DNA from: Aquatica leii | Taxonomy: Eukaryota > Arthropoda > Insecta > Coleoptera > Lampyridae | NCBI GenBank assembly: GCA_035610365.1 | Contig: CM069432.1 | Location: forward strand, 221,734,532-221,798,531 | Direction: 5' to 3' | Length of the DNA stretch: 64,000 bases | Shown: in pieces, positions 25,801 through 38,419 of the stretch | How the letters are laid out: each line of letters opens with the position of its first letter | Position numbering within the stretch: position 1 is the first letter of the stretch | Notes under the pieces: model-generated | Databases searched by the model: none | Seen by the model: the letters and a program-made list of their open reading frames with translations, nothing else | What the model was told of the DNA's origin: nothing | Made by a program: the position numbers and the translations under genes

Positions 25801-26170
25801 AAATTATACGTTAGATTTTAAAATGTTTATTTAACGTCTGTTATAATAAAACATATGAAACCAAAACAAATTAAAAAACAAGTCGTTGTTGATCGTAAAT
25901 TAAGTTTTGTGTGAATTGTAATTGAATTGTTTTAGAGCTTTGGCTGGACGTTCTACGTTTTGATCAATACCAATGTTTGATTTATTTTATATCTATTGCA
26001 AAAATAACTATTGGTTGTTTGCAGAGATAGTTAATAACCACTTTACACAATATGCTTTTGCATCAACTAAAATTGGTTTTATTTTATCTTACATTAATAA
26101 AATATTAAAAAAATATTAAACAAAAACATCAAAACCGTGTAAGTAAAACTAAACTGTTTAACGTTGAAGG
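22845..26170. other. AT-rich intergenic DNA
   Basis: No gene supported. Two slightly GC-richer spots (22980-23120 and 24060-24120) show no readable frame or RNA-like fold. Confidence 0.5.
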
Positions 26171-26320
26171 TGTTGTAATTTCGCTAAAATACTGATCAAT
26201 GTAAAAATGTATGACTAGTGACAACAGTGTGTAAACAATAAGTTGTATAAGGTGTGTTATTATAGAAAGGTATGTAATGTTAGTAAAGAATACAATGTAA
26301 TAATAGGGTACTAGCAGTAC
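26171..26320 (+). repeat. 5' LTR-like part of copia fossil
   Basis: Similar to 30314-30465: shared GACAACAGTGT, GTGTGTTATTA and ATGTAATGTTAGTAAAGAAT blocks in the same order and direction. Confidence 0.7.
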
Positions 26321-27849
26321 CTAAAAAAGTAGTAATCATGAAATTTGTTTTAAGGATGATATGTTAACATTTTTTATATACTCAGGATGTACGGATCATA
26401 TGATTAGTGAAAACCATTATTTCACTGCGTTATTTATCTTGAAAAATTATTTAAAAATTACAATTGCTAAAAATTATAGTGTTTTAGAAGCCAAATGAAT
26501 AGGAAATATAGCAGTAAGTGTAAAATTAAAAATATGCTTTATGTCTTCAAATTAAGAAAGAATTTATTGTCAGTAACAAAACTGGAAATGGCAAACATAA
26601 CGGTTATTTTTGAAAATGGCAAAATAAAATTAAGAAACATTAATAATAAAATAGTAGGACAGAAATAAGAAAACATTTATATGAAATTTCATTTAGGGCA
26701 ATAATTTCTGATTGCTTGAGTATTGAGAAGTCAGATAGTCAGTTTATGAAATGGCATACAAGACTTGCACATATAAAATTTTCCAAGCTTAATAAAAAAT
26801 AAAATGGTCATAGCGATTAATATAAATATTAAACGTCAAAATATAAAATTTTCGGAATTCGGAATTAGAACAAAAAGTAGTAAAATTTGAGGAATTATTT
26901 CTGATGTTTGTGGACCAATTACACCAAAGTTATATGATAGGAACAAATAGCTTGTTACTTTTATTGACGACTTTTCAAATTGATTGAACGAATACATAAA
27001 TTTTGTTGAATAAGACTCCAATGTTAGAATTTCAAAGTTACGATGTGACAACGGGGGCAAATATAACTCTATGGAATTTGTAAACTATTGTAAAAGAAAA
27101 GAAATATTATTAGATTATACTGTTGCTTATACAGTTAGCAAAGCAGAAAGAAATGAGTTTGGTTGCGGAGATACCTAAGCGCTTTTGAGAGGAAGCTGTT
27201 GGAGCTGTAGATTATGTAAAGAATAGAAGTTTTTTTAACAAATTTAGGTAAATTGGCACCAGTAAAATTGTGTATAATCATAAGCCGGATATTAGTAACA
27301 TTAAAATTAGATTATGACTTATACATCGCTTTTAATGCTTATAGTTTTGTTGAAAAGGTTCCAATTAGCTTTAATGTTTTAAAAGGATGATCAGATAGCA
27401 ATAATTGTTTAGAAACATTTGATAAAGAGTTAAATTCAACAATCAAAGAGGAAACGAGAAATTATTGATAAACCAGAAAACAAATTCATATTAGACAAAA
27501 AGTGTGTTTAGTTTTAATGAAGAAGAAGATCAAAATGATAAATTTTAAGCTAAACGTGTAGTAAGAAATTTTGCATAACAAAAGGACAAATATTATTAGG
27601 AAATATACGCGTCAGTTGTGAGAATGATCACCGTTAGAGCGGTTTTAATAGTCTGTAATCAAATAAGGTATCATTTACAACAATTACACATCGAAAATAC
27701 ATTTTAGAATAATACATCAACTGAAGACATTTATATTTTTCTTCCTGCAGAAATAAATTGTAGTGACAATAAACTTTTTATATTGAAAAAATCACTTTAT
27801 GTTATGAGATATTATTATTTGTAGTGTAGGTTATTGTTAAAAGAGAACG

Positions 27850-29960
27850 CGAATCGAAAAGATCCGAGTGTGAGTGACATTTCCAATAATTTCTGATCAA
27901 AGAATTTTGAGCTTGACAGCAAACCTTAATGAAAAATATAAGGCTATAAAAAAGAACAAAAAGAAATCTCAAGAAAAAGTGATAACATTCAGAGAGCTCA
28001 GTGAAAAAACGCTATTTGGTATATCCGTCTGCAAATGTAAAAACTTCTGTAATTGTCAGTGCAAAATTAAAGTGCCTAAACGAAAAAGAGATTTTGTAGT
28101 GGACCAACGAACAGCTCGTAAGATGGCAATTGGTAATATTGAAAGAAAACCAGGCAAAATCTTCAAAAGAGTTTTGCAAGGAAAGAAAGAAGTATCTCGA
28201 TTATTAGCATCTAAGGTTCCGGACATTACAACAAAGACACTCAAAGAAACATTTACACCTGTAATCTCAGGTATTACAACTTCTGTAGAAGAGCCTGCCT
28301 GCCAGAAATTTCAGAACCGTCAACATCATCTCAAACACTATTTTCTTCGGGTTTTGGAAAACGAATTAAATTACGCAATGTAACCCAAGCGTGCGATCGA
28401 ACAGGGATATCGGAACAATCAGCCTCAATACTAGTAAGCGCCGTTCTCCAGGATTTTCAAGTTATATCAAAGGAAAATCTGTCAAAAATAGTGGATAGAA
28501 GTAAAATACGGAGAGAACGGAAGAAAAAACGGACAGAACTTTGAAAGCAATCAGGAAAAAAAAATCATCAGCAGTTAAAAAACTTTATTTCGACGGTAGG
28601 AAAAACAAGACAATTCAGCAAAAAAAAATAGGCACGAAATATTACAAGAAAACTGTCACAGAAGAACATATTTTGTTAATTTCAGAGCCGAATTGTAAAT
28701 ACCTTGGCCATATCACACCAACATCTGGAAATGCTACAAATATCGCATTAAATATAATGACATTCTTAAAGGATTTTTATGCAAATTGCAATGTGGATAA
28801 ATTGCAAGCAGTTGGATGCGATGGTACTGTCATAAATACAGGTTTTAAAAATGGTGTTATCCGACAACTAGAAAAGTCTATAGGTCGTCCATTACAATGG
28901 CAGATATGTTTATTACACACTAATGAGTTACCCCTCCGCCTCTTAATGCAACACCTAGATGGAAAGACAAATGATCCTAAAGGATTCTCTGGTGCAATTG
29001 GAAAGATGCTAGAAAATTGCGCAAAGTTGTTCGTTGTCGCATTTCAGCCAATTGAAGCGGAATTGCCCAATGAACTGAGTACGGATCAGAATTATCTCTT
29101 CGATACATGTAAAGGAATTTCTAGAGCTGATATATCATCGTCTTTATCCCTGCGGGATCGTGGGAAGATGTCACACTCGCGCTGGTTAACAACCACAAAA
29201 CGAATTCTCAGGTTATATGTAGCTACAATAGAACCATCAATGGAACTGAAAGCTTTAACTAAATATGTGATCAAGGTATACTCTTCTAGCTGGTTTGAGA
29301 TTAAAACCAAATCTACTTGTAAGGACTGATCTAAATATTTCTTTGGAATTATCAAGAAGTCTCGTTATCTATCTGATGAACTTAAGAATATAGTGGATCC
29401 AATATTACAAAGAAATGCGTATTTCGGCCATCCTGAAAACATTCTGTTGGCGATGTTAGCTGATGAACGAAAATACGTTCGGAAAGTAGGTTTACGGCGG
29501 ATTCTCAAGTGTAGACGTACAGTATTAAGTCGTAATCAGGGCACTGTTCGGGAGTTTCAAGTGCCCAAACTTAATTTCAAAGCCGAAGAGTACATCGATA
29601 TGATCGATTGGCGGTCCTCTGAAGTTACCGAACCACCATTAATAAGACATATTTCGACTGAGTATTTGGAAAATATGATTTTAGACGTTCCTGACAACAT
29701 CAGCACTTTAAAGTTACCTTGCCACACTCAGGCGGTTGAACGATGCATAAAGCTGGTAACGGAAGCTTCTTCTTCAGTATGTGGCAACGAAGCAAGAGAC
29801 GGATTTATTCGTGCTAAACTTGCACCTCGAAGTGAGTTACCAAAGTTTGAAACCAAAAAACAATTCATTAATGTGTTGAAGTAATCACTACTCTGTACAA
29901 AAATGTGCCAAAGTTTTTAAATAAAGATTTGTGATTGCTAACAATTTTTCTAGCCATCAT
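27850..29960 (+). pseudogene. hAT-like RNase-H-fold transposase-type protein, broken, inserted in copia fossil
   Basis: A multi-block protein is readable in three main open stretches (27874-28383, 28541-29329, 29393-29884) plus a 28350-28540 stretch in another frame. Blocks: a lysine-rich N-terminus with a Cys cluster (CKCKNFCNCQCKIK) and FVVDQRTARKMAIGN; CDRTGISEQSAS; YFDGRKNKT; VGCDGT; CLLHTNELPLR; SHSRWLTTTKRILRLYVA; QRNAYFGHPENILLAMLADE; CHTQAVERCIKLVTEAS. A D in VGCDGT, a C-x2-H and an R-W block are in the order seen in hAT transposases, so an RNase-H-like fold is likely; that is inference. The whole reads well with only about three frame changes and has no ATG at its first block, so it is better preserved, and probably younger, than its host element. 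I know such proteins as a recurrent, usually unnamed family in insects and cnidarians. Element ends were not found. Confidence 0.7.
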
Positions 29961-30313
29961 ACTTACCACTATCTACCATAAATTCAAAGGTACCAAATTC
30001 TTTAAATATGAGATTTGTGATTTCTAGGATTTTTTTTCTATTATACACTGGTTGACGAAAGTATTCTTAGATTTAGATGTATATTTTGAAAGAATTACAT
30101 ATTATGAAGATAATCAAGATTGTTTGGTAATAATTAAAAATCCAATAAATTTTGTAGAATAAAACACATTAACTTTATAATTTAAGTTTGTTTGTAATAA
30201 TTTAAGAGAAATGACTGTTTCCTTAGCAGCTAGATATTTTTACTAAGGGTTTAGCTATTAATATGCTTAAAAAAATTAAGATTCTTATACATTTAAAAGA
30301 TTGTAGCCAGGAC

Positions 30314-30562
30314 TGTTGTAATTCCGTTAAAATCCTGATTCTGCAACAATGTAGACATGTGTAAGTAGTGACAACAGTGTATAAACAAAAAGATGTAATA
30401 GGGTGTGTTATTACAAAAAGACATGTAATGTTAGTAAAGAATCTAAAGTAATAATAAAGTAGCAGATGTATCAATAAATAAGAGAAGTAAGTAAACTAAA
30501 GTAAGTAAAAGAAACAAAAGAAACGATCACTAACAATATACTACCACCAAAACTTCAACTCT
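30314..30562 (+). repeat. 3' LTR of copia fossil
   Basis: Begins TGTTGTAATTCCG right after the end of the coding remains. The match to the 5' copy covers about 150 bases; the rest, up to the mariner insertion at 30562, is taken as LTR because it directly continues it. The exact end is uncertain. Confidence 0.55.
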
Positions 30563-30563
30563 A

Positions 30564-31927
30564 CAGGGTGTCCCAAAAGTATGGAATATTTTATATATCT
30601 CCGAAAATATTAATTTTATTAAAAATGTTAATTACTTTATTTTAAATCAGATAAAAACAGTTAATTAGTGGTTTCTTAAAAAACAAAAGCGCAGCAAATA
30701 TCACTACAACTTTTTAAATGACAAGGTGCGTCTATATTTTATAGAAATGATTTTTCTCTTTTGAATGATATAAAACTTTAATACTTTTACTAGTCTAGTT
30801 TTTAAGGAAAAAAGCGATAGATTAATGTTTATTTCAAGTTAATATCAAACTAGAACCAAAAAAAAAAGAAATTACATCAAATATGCAAAACGTCTTCATT
30901 TTGGGTGTAATGCAGAAACTAGCTCAAATTGTAGAACATATAGATATAACCTCAGCTGTGAAAATACCTTTTAAATAATAATGTTCAGAAATACGGTTTT
31001 CCAGTTTTCACATGATTTTTTACTACTACTAAATATGTCTTTTTAGATACCAATTAGAATTTGTTAGAGACCAGTATTGGGTGTTTTGTTTATTAACTGT
31101 GCCGTTTAAGCAAAACGTTGCTTCGTTAGTAAACACAATCTTTTTATAAACATTTTCACTGCCTTCAAGTTGGTGGGTTATTTTTTCACAAAATTCTAAG
31201 CTGCAATCCAAGTCATCTGTCATTTTGTTTAGAACGCTGTGTACTTTGGGTTTGCTTGTATTACAAATTCGCGCAATTTGTCTAACTGAAACATACGAAT
31301 CTTCTACGACGGCCGATATCATTTTTATTTTCTTCATTATTTAAAGGTGTCAGCTCTGCTCGTTTGTGATAAATTTTTAACAAAGCCCGTATTTTAAAAT
31401 TTGTGCCAAACTATATTTACAGTTGATTGCCTAATGTAAAATTTGGAATACAATTTGCAAACATCCGTATGCGTCCTCTTTTTTTTACATAACTCAGCAT
31501 TATTAAAATTTCAGCACCTTGGCTTTTAGATAAATAAACCATTACTGTTTACTTCAAAAGTGCACTTCCTTCACGAAATTGGTGTTAACCATTGCACGTA
31601 TTAGCTTGACAGTTCTAAGGCGCAATCAATTGTTTCGACAATTAACAACAATTATAGGTATCTAGCTTATGACTATTAAAATAAACTTAACATATTAAAA
31701 TTTTATATTATTAAAAAAAAAAAAACGTCTCTATCAAATGAGTATTATATAAAAGTACCTAGTCAATTAAACTTTTTAGTGATATTTACTGCTCCTATGT
31801 TTTTTTAAGAAACCAATAACTAAATCTTTCTGTAATAAAAAACTAAATACTAGATAAGTTTTATTTTAAACATTTTTAATAAAATATACGGAATATATAA
31901 AATATTCCATATTTTTCAGACACCGTG
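30564..31927 (-). mobile_element. Tc1/mariner-like element with terminal inverted repeats
   Basis: The ends CAGGGTGTCCCAAAAGTATGG (written here to 20: CAGGGTGTCCCAAAAGTATG) at 30564 and, on the other strand from 31927, CACGGTGTCTGAAAAATATG pair over about 40 bases with a handful of mismatches, and both ends are flanked by TA (30562-30563 and 31928-31929), the target duplicated by this superfamily. The size of 1364 bases is typical of a whole element, but the transposase inside is degraded. It abuts or lies in the 3' LTR of the copia fossil. Confidence 0.85.
31000..31542 (-). pseudogene. mariner-like transposase inside 30564-31927, broken
   Basis: The frame starts near 31542 and drifts through several frames (a helix-turn-helix region at 31340-31540 reads only in pieces). 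From 31337 it reads SVRQIARICNTSKPKVH (second DNA-binding helix), then jumps after HSVLNK to TNEATFCLNGTVNKQN, the first catalytic block. The family has roughly 80-100 residues between those points, so an internal deletion lies near 31220-31235. The usual D-E at the catalytic block reads N-E here. Later catalytic blocks are not readable. The element would depend on a relative to move. Confidence 0.8.
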
Positions 31928-31929
31928 TA

Positions 31930-33039
31930 TAAACAAATATGTATTTTAAATATTCAGATATTTAGTAAACATAAACATATATTAGTAAGTGACTGTACGT
32001 TCATTGGTTTATTAGTTTTTAAACATGTATGACGAAAGTTAAAATAACACCAACACAATAAAAATAAAGTAAAAAAAAAACGCAAAACGCAACAACACGC
32101 GTTTTTTTTTATTTTTTATAATTATTTTATTACTTTTTTTATACATACATATATTCATAGTAGCAACAATCATTTGTATAAACTTTAAAATTTTATAAAT
32201 GTATTTACGGTAAACACAAAACTAAAAAAACGCTACGTGATCTATAACATCATATGTAGTATATTATGCAAAAAACAATCACAAACGTCGATGTTTGGCG
32301 TATATGTAACTGGATAGACAAATGCCGCAAATAAGTAAATATATAAAGTAGTTTTGCACAAATGTCACAATACGTTTACTGCAATCTCACAATTTTTTAA
32401 AGAAAAAAATGTGTATAATTTGGTCGATTGAAGTTTGCACTATTGCCAAATTTGTTATTATGGATAAATTGGATAAATTAGCAAATATGAAGCATTTTTT
32501 CTCAGGATGCACTGATCTAATCAGAACAATTACACATAAGATTATCTAGATACTCAACAAAATAAGATTTTTTAATGGAACACGCTGTATGTTTTTATAT
32601 ATTTTAAAACAAGATAAAATCCTAAATAAAACATGTTTAACATATAGAGATCATTTCACGACTAAAGAATCGTGAAGTGTCCGTCGGCTAAATTCGGAAT
32701 TTGACGATCATGAGAAATAAATTCTATCTAAAAACATCTTTTAATAATGTGCATACCTTAAACGCCTTATGAAAAGTGCAAACGTTTTCAAGTTGGATAA
32801 TGTGTTGATATTCGAAACAAAATTAGTTTCTGCGCGGCGGTTCTTTAGTCTTGAAATGAACTCTAACTATTTTAAAATTAATAATAAATAAGCTACAAGC
32901 CGTGAAATAATTAAAGTTATGTTATACACAAAACCGAATTTTTTTCTTGTATTATTTCTATAACTTCTAAAAGTAAAGTAACTTTAAAAACAAACAAAAA
33001 ATCAAACTATTAGTAAGTAATTTACTAAATAATAAAATG
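31930..33039. other. intergenic DNA
   Basis: No gene supported. A homopolymer-rich spot lies near 32070-32150. Confidence 0.5.
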
Positions 33040-33800
33040 AATTTATCTCATAGCAAATGTTCAAATCATTCTTGCTGCAGACATTTTTGCACCCGTTTAT
33101 GCATCTCCTTGTAGCATTTATCGCTTGTTGCAATTTGTTTACGTTTTGATAACGCTGTTTGTAGACTTTGTCTTTCACAAAACCCCTAAAATAAAAATCT
33201 AGAAGAGTAATACATAGGAAATGAGGTGACCATACGACAAGCCAATGTGTTCCAACGGTATTGGAACAGTTCTCTTACAAAGTTAGCAACATTCTGAGAA
33301 TTATGTGAAGGAACCCTATCTTAATAAAAGATAATGTTTACGTTACCTAAGAACTGATTAATGCTATTTCTCAATAATTCTAATGTAAGGGTTCCATAGT
33401 GAAATACAGGCCCCACGATTTTTGATTTAATAAGGCCACACCAAACATCGATATTGTACCGCACTTTAGGATTATGGGGATGATCAAACAAAGGATTCTT
33501 GCAACTGCAATAATACTAATTTTTTCAATAAAACATTCCGTTGATAATTCAAATGGCTTTGTCACTCCATAAAATTTAGCTCGGAATATTTAAATTTTCT
33601 CTGACTTTCTTAACCAGCCACTGCCAAAACTGGACACGCCTTTCTTGGTCGCCAGGATGTAAGATTTGAAAAAGTCTGTATTTTGTCTTACGCAAAATAT
33701 AATGCACAGTTCCAGTAGATACTGAAACGTCACGAACACAATATCTTATTGAATAATTCAAAAACTTCAAAATATGCGATAACATCTGTCATCTCGTCAA
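33040..33800 (-). pseudogene. mariner-like transposase relic, second lineage
   Basis: On the minus strand, SVSTGTVHYILRKTKY (about 33670-33740) and HPGDQERRVQFWQWLV (about 33610-33660) give the end of the DNA-binding domain. RYNIDVWCGLI and LELLRNSINQFLG (about 33340-33460) give the DDE core, a PSHNSQNV block (about 33290) the second catalytic region, and a tail ending in FEHLL near 33050 the C-terminus. Several stops and frame changes break it, and the first catalytic block is disrupted. The motifs differ from the element at 31 kb, so this is a separate lineage. Terminal repeats not found. Confidence 0.8.
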
Positions 33801-34432
33801 GAGTAAATTGTTTTTAACCGCGGTTTGACAAAAATGAATTCATTTGATCGAAATATTTGATAGAGAATCAAAAAATACTTCTTATTAGGCAATTTTTTTA
33901 GCAAACAACTCTTCATAATGTTCAATAGCGCGTTCGAATTTTTTTCTACAAATTATATAGCTTTCCAGCATATCGCATTTTTTTAAATCTTCAATGATTT
34001 TTACTAGTATTATCTTACAATAAAATGCACTCAGATACGTCTACTTCTTTTATTTTAAGTATCGGCCACCTGCGTTTCATACGATCTTTGTAGTAAATTC
34101 TGTACTTGATTTAATTTTAATTTATTCGTAGTTAGGTGTTCAACATTTTTGAATTTCATTTTCTTTCAAAAATGTATAGTGTTCCATTAGCAAAAAATGT
34201 TACTTCGTATCTGTTATCATAACAAAGTTGACAAAAGTGCCGATTTCACTTTGAACACATGTATGTAACCTTTTACATTTAAACATTCAAAACTGGTATA
34301 TCGATTGTGTAAAAACCGTATTACTATTAATAAAAAAATATCTTACAAAAATTATTGTGCAGTGGTTTTAATGCTTAATAGAATAATGATTTAATATTTT
34401 ATTCTATTCATAAACGTGTAATCATTTGTTTT

Positions 34433-34684
34433 TGCTGCCAACATCGCAAACATCAATATTCGTTCGTTAGTGTAGGATGGCAAAATCTGAAAGTTAATGT
34501 CAAATTTGACAGATTTAGAAATAAACGTAGTACCAACATTATATTTCTGCTAAATTAAAAAAAAAATTTTTCAAAAAAGAATGTAGTTTTGCAAAAAGCA
34601 ACACAAATAATAATGTACGTTGCTTTTGTCGAAAGTATTAACGTTTGTTATGCTATGCCTTACTTTTGATCTTTGTTACGTAAA
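34433..34684 (-). repeat. dispersed repeat, copy B (inverted partner of 851-1252)
   Basis: Reverse complement of the 851-1252 repeat, shorter by roughly 150 bases. It runs from TGCTGCCAACATCGCAAAC at the left to TTTGTTACGTAA at the right. Identity looks about 75-85% in the shared blocks by eye. It has no open frame. Confidence 0.7.
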
Positions 34685-37600
34685 TTACTATAAGTGTAGT
34701 GTAAAATATAAAATATTTCTCGCAACGAGTAAAATTAATGTTTTTAAAAGATTGTTATTGCAAATATGAAAATTAAAAAAATAATGCATGTTTTTTATAC
34801 ATTTATCTTGTTCATCTTACTTACTTACATTTTATTTTTATATTACTATTCCTAAATACTAGTTTTGCAATTCTTAAATGTTATTGCAAATAAATCATTT
34901 TGATTCAATTAACGATTATCTAAAACTAGTGAGTTTTAACCTTTGTAACATACATTAGTGTCGTAGTTAGCTCCTTCTGAACTTTTATTGGATATTTTCT
35001 TAGTATAGAAAAAATGTTATTTACTATTATCTTTCACTTTAGATCAAAGTTTTTGCTTTTTGGTTTTGGTTTTTTTTCAAATATTATTTTTAATTTTTCA
35101 ATCCCCTCGTTTTTATTTTTGTTTATCTAGTTGTTGAGTTTTTAGTTGCTTTGCAGTTATTTACTTTTTTGAATTTTTACTAATTTTTTACCACTAATTT
35201 GAGTTTTTTATTTTTTTTGTATATTGTTTTTGTTAATACATTTTACGTTTTTATTTGTAAAATTAAATATTGTTTGTGTATTTATAAAATAATACTTTTT
35301 ATATTTAAAAACATTAATATCACTAGCACTCATGCGGTCATTGCACGAACAACTTAAACATTATTGTAAGTAAGATAATAAGTTTGTAAACATAACATTT
35401 TACTTTGCTTATTTTGTCTAAAATTGTTTCTAATATTACCAAATTTATAACCATAAAAGTAGAAAATAGGTTTGGTATTTAAAAAAAAAAAATCAAGACT
35501 ATCAGAAGAAGAAAGATTTATATACTTTAACATTTCATTTTATCAAAGATACAACGGTTGCATTGTATATACAAAAAAAATATAAAAATTTCATTCTAAT
35601 GAGTACTATGCATCGTTATTAATTCACGACAGAGAAGATAAAAAACAAAAATTATTTTTTGAAAATAACGTCACAAAACAAGGATTTGATAGATTAAATT
35701 CAAAACAGTAACATACATCAGCAAACGTAAAAAAAATCGTCGGCAAATAAATATATTTTACATATTTGATTTAAACACTCACAACGGGTTTGTTTTATGG
35801 AGAAAAATAAATCCGGAATCGGAAAAAAAATATTTTCATTTGTTTTCACTAAAATTAACGTAAAATTTAAAATAAAAAAATTATTGTAAGAAGCTCGAAT
35901 ACGTTTAGGCTATTCCGTAAAAGCCGGCGGCAACTACAAAAGATAGACGTCATGCATCCTAGAGAGAAGTAGATAGAAATTTCTGAAATCGATATGTGCA
36001 AATATAAGTTGCAACCGATGGAGTAATCTGGCAAGAGACAAATAAAATGTCACTAAACTGTTACTTAGTTAAGAAAGTTTAAAAATGCGACATTGTTTTT
36101 TTTTAAAACAAACAACCTACCGTTCATAAGTATTTTCAATATTTTTCAAAAGCTTTACCTTGTCAAAGTAGTAAATAGTGGTCCGACTAGACATAGTGAA
36201 GGCGGTCTGGGTTAAATTCACTGTGAATCAAAAAGCACCACTTGTTTTCAATTAACAACATTTGCATCTACACCAAGGGTGTAATAGAAAAAATCAGGAA
36301 AAGTGTTGGCTTAAAAAGCCTACTGTATGAGTACCTAAAATACCATATACCTATTTAAAGATCAACGGTGTTGTTTGGTAGAAATGAAAGGTTTAATTGG
36401 AAATTATGTAGATTTACGAATCCATTTCGGTGAAACCAATTTGTCGTACCTGAACGAGATACTCAACAAACAACAATAAACGTGATTAAAAACACAACAA
36501 AGCACGCATCACAACAACTGCACCAACTTTTTCTTAATAAGATGGCATCTCAAAACAAACAATCATCGCTAAACAATACACAAAGCCAACTTGCTTTTTT
36601 TTAAAAAAAATGTGAATATCGGCAATGTTAATACAAAATCCAAAATATTTGAAAGACTAGCAGGAGTAGGCAAAAATAGTTAGCATAAAATAGTTAGCAT
36701 AAAATAAAATTTTGCATTTGATGGTGTAAAAAATTACTTCCAGTTTCGTTTGAAAAATTTAAGAAATCCATGTTTTAAAATTCTCAAATTTAACAATTCA
36801 TATCACATAATTGCGACACCTTCCAAAATAATTTTTTTTGCTTAAAAGATGCATCTTTTCTTGTTTAACAACTTCAAACCTCAACTTCAGAATTTATTGG
36901 GTTTCAGAGATATGATGAATTTTCGGAAAATGTCAAATTACGCACAAACCATACATCTTAGGATCAAACTGTTAGCTACAAAACTGCACCAAAACTCAAA
37001 ACGAAACTCAAAAATGTAATAATATACAGAGTGTTCCGTTTAAAATATCGACTAGCGATTTAAGTACCCACCTGCGCTTAAGATAAAAATTTTAAAAACA
37101 AGAAATTGATAAAATTGCACAAAATAAGACAGCGTTGTCGAATATGGACTTATTAAAGCATTAATTTAAAACTCATAAAAAACAAATCTTATGGCTGTTC
37201 CAAAATCGCTATCAGAAAAAAACATTGACAAATAAAGATTAATGCCTAAAAGCGCAAAAACAAGCAATAAATTAAAACCTAGCACTATCAAAAATTCCAA
37301 ATGGTTGCTGTATTGAAAAATTGATGTATGCAACCTTCTTAACGTACACACAATTATCTCTGCATAAATTTCAAACTAAGCCATTGAATAAAGAACTAAC
37401 GTAAAAATGTTAGAAAGCAGTGTTCCACAAGTGGTGTTATATGTGATTGTCAAGAATGAAAAACCGTGCAAGAAGCTGTAAAAAGTTATGTTTGTAAAAT
37501 ATATGTTACAAAATCGCAAAAAAGCTTTTAAGTAAAATAATTCAAATATTTTATGATATCGTATCAAAATTAAAAATCAAGACGAAACATATATGCTGTA

Positions 37601-37851
37601 TTTCTTGTCATGTCAATATAACTCAGTAAAACAAAAGCCGATGATTTTAGGAACCAACAAATCGCGCTGTTTGTAAATATTGAAGGGATAAACAAAAAGT
37701 TACGTATCCAAACATAAATATGTAAGCAAACCGTTGAAAAGGATTGATTGTGAGTTTTCCACTCTAATTTATTTGCATTCTTTTGCAAATTTCACGGACA
37801 AAAAAAATAAACGATAGTAGAATTCAAGTTTCACAAGTTGCATTCGTATTA
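34685..37851. other. intergenic DNA
   Basis: AT-rich with T-rich stretches (35040-35260). A block at 36170-37030 is slightly GC-richer, and 37029 onward (CAGAGTGTTCCGTTTAAAAT) resembles a mariner-type end, but no partner end or frame was found. Confidence 0.45.
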
Positions 37852-38001
37852 CAATTTTTCATTCTAGATAACTCCTGTGCTGTCGTTATCACACAAGCTA
37901 AGCTTTCGTCACACAAACAGTATATCCCAGGCTCTGAAGATGTACAAAAGCTTAGCCTGTGTGACAACGACAACACAAAAGTTATCCAGAATTGAAAATT
38001 G
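37852..38001. repeat. small hairpin repeat (MITE-like)
   Basis: Positions 37852-37906 and 37947-38001 are inverted copies, 55 bases each with about seven differences, around a 40-base loop. Key block: GATAACT...GTCGTT(A/G)TCACACA(A/G)GCTAAGCTTT. Weaker pairing continues outward for some tens of bases. Several overlapping short frames here result from the symmetry and are not genes. Confidence 0.8.
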
Positions 38002-38419
38002 TTATAATATAAATACTGTTTTAAATATGTCCTTTTCAAGCGATCTGCCGCACGTTTTTTCATCTCAATAACTTTATACAGGATTTGGGTTTAACTAAAA
38101 AAAATCATAAATTTTGGAATCTAGATTAAAAGAATACAATTTTTAGATTCCATTACAAAATTCTCTGTATTAAAAAAACTTCACGAAAAATTTTGTACTA
38201 TTACAAAATTGAAAGAAACTTTTGGTACTGCACTGATGTAAATAGACTTCTGTATAAAATGAATATTAAATATAAAGTTGCAGAATGGTGATTGCTTATT
38301 GCCCTTCTTACTTAATAATAGTAACCCGAAACTATGAATTCCACTCGGTCATTCTACAAACACAAAAAAACGTATGACAGTATATCAACTATATTAAATC
38401 TTATTCAATATTGAAATTA

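Larger units (their letters stand above)
26171..30562 (+). mobile_element. Ty1/copia retroelement fossil with foreign insert
   Basis: Fossil LTR element of the Ty1/copia group. LTR-like repeats start TGTTGTAATT at 26171 and at 30314, with recognisable similarity over about 145 bases. Parts seen in order are: protease-type block (GCTDHM, about 26390), pre-integrase and integrase (WHTRLAH, about 26750; KLRCDNGG, about 27040), reverse transcriptase (about 27600-27820, LKKSLY) and the RNase H end (YEDNQ, about 30100), closing just before the 3' LTR. An unrelated transposase-like sequence (about 27840-30000) lies between RT and RNase H. The element is broken many times over and the LTRs differ widely, so it is old. 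Confidence 0.85.

Noticed and set aside
32440-32600. A second copia protease-like fragment (SGCTDL)
   Set aside because: Only a very short match, with no further copia blocks around it.
36170-37060. Another mariner-like element with an end at 37029
   Set aside because: One end-like motif only; no partner end, TA pair or transposase blocks found.
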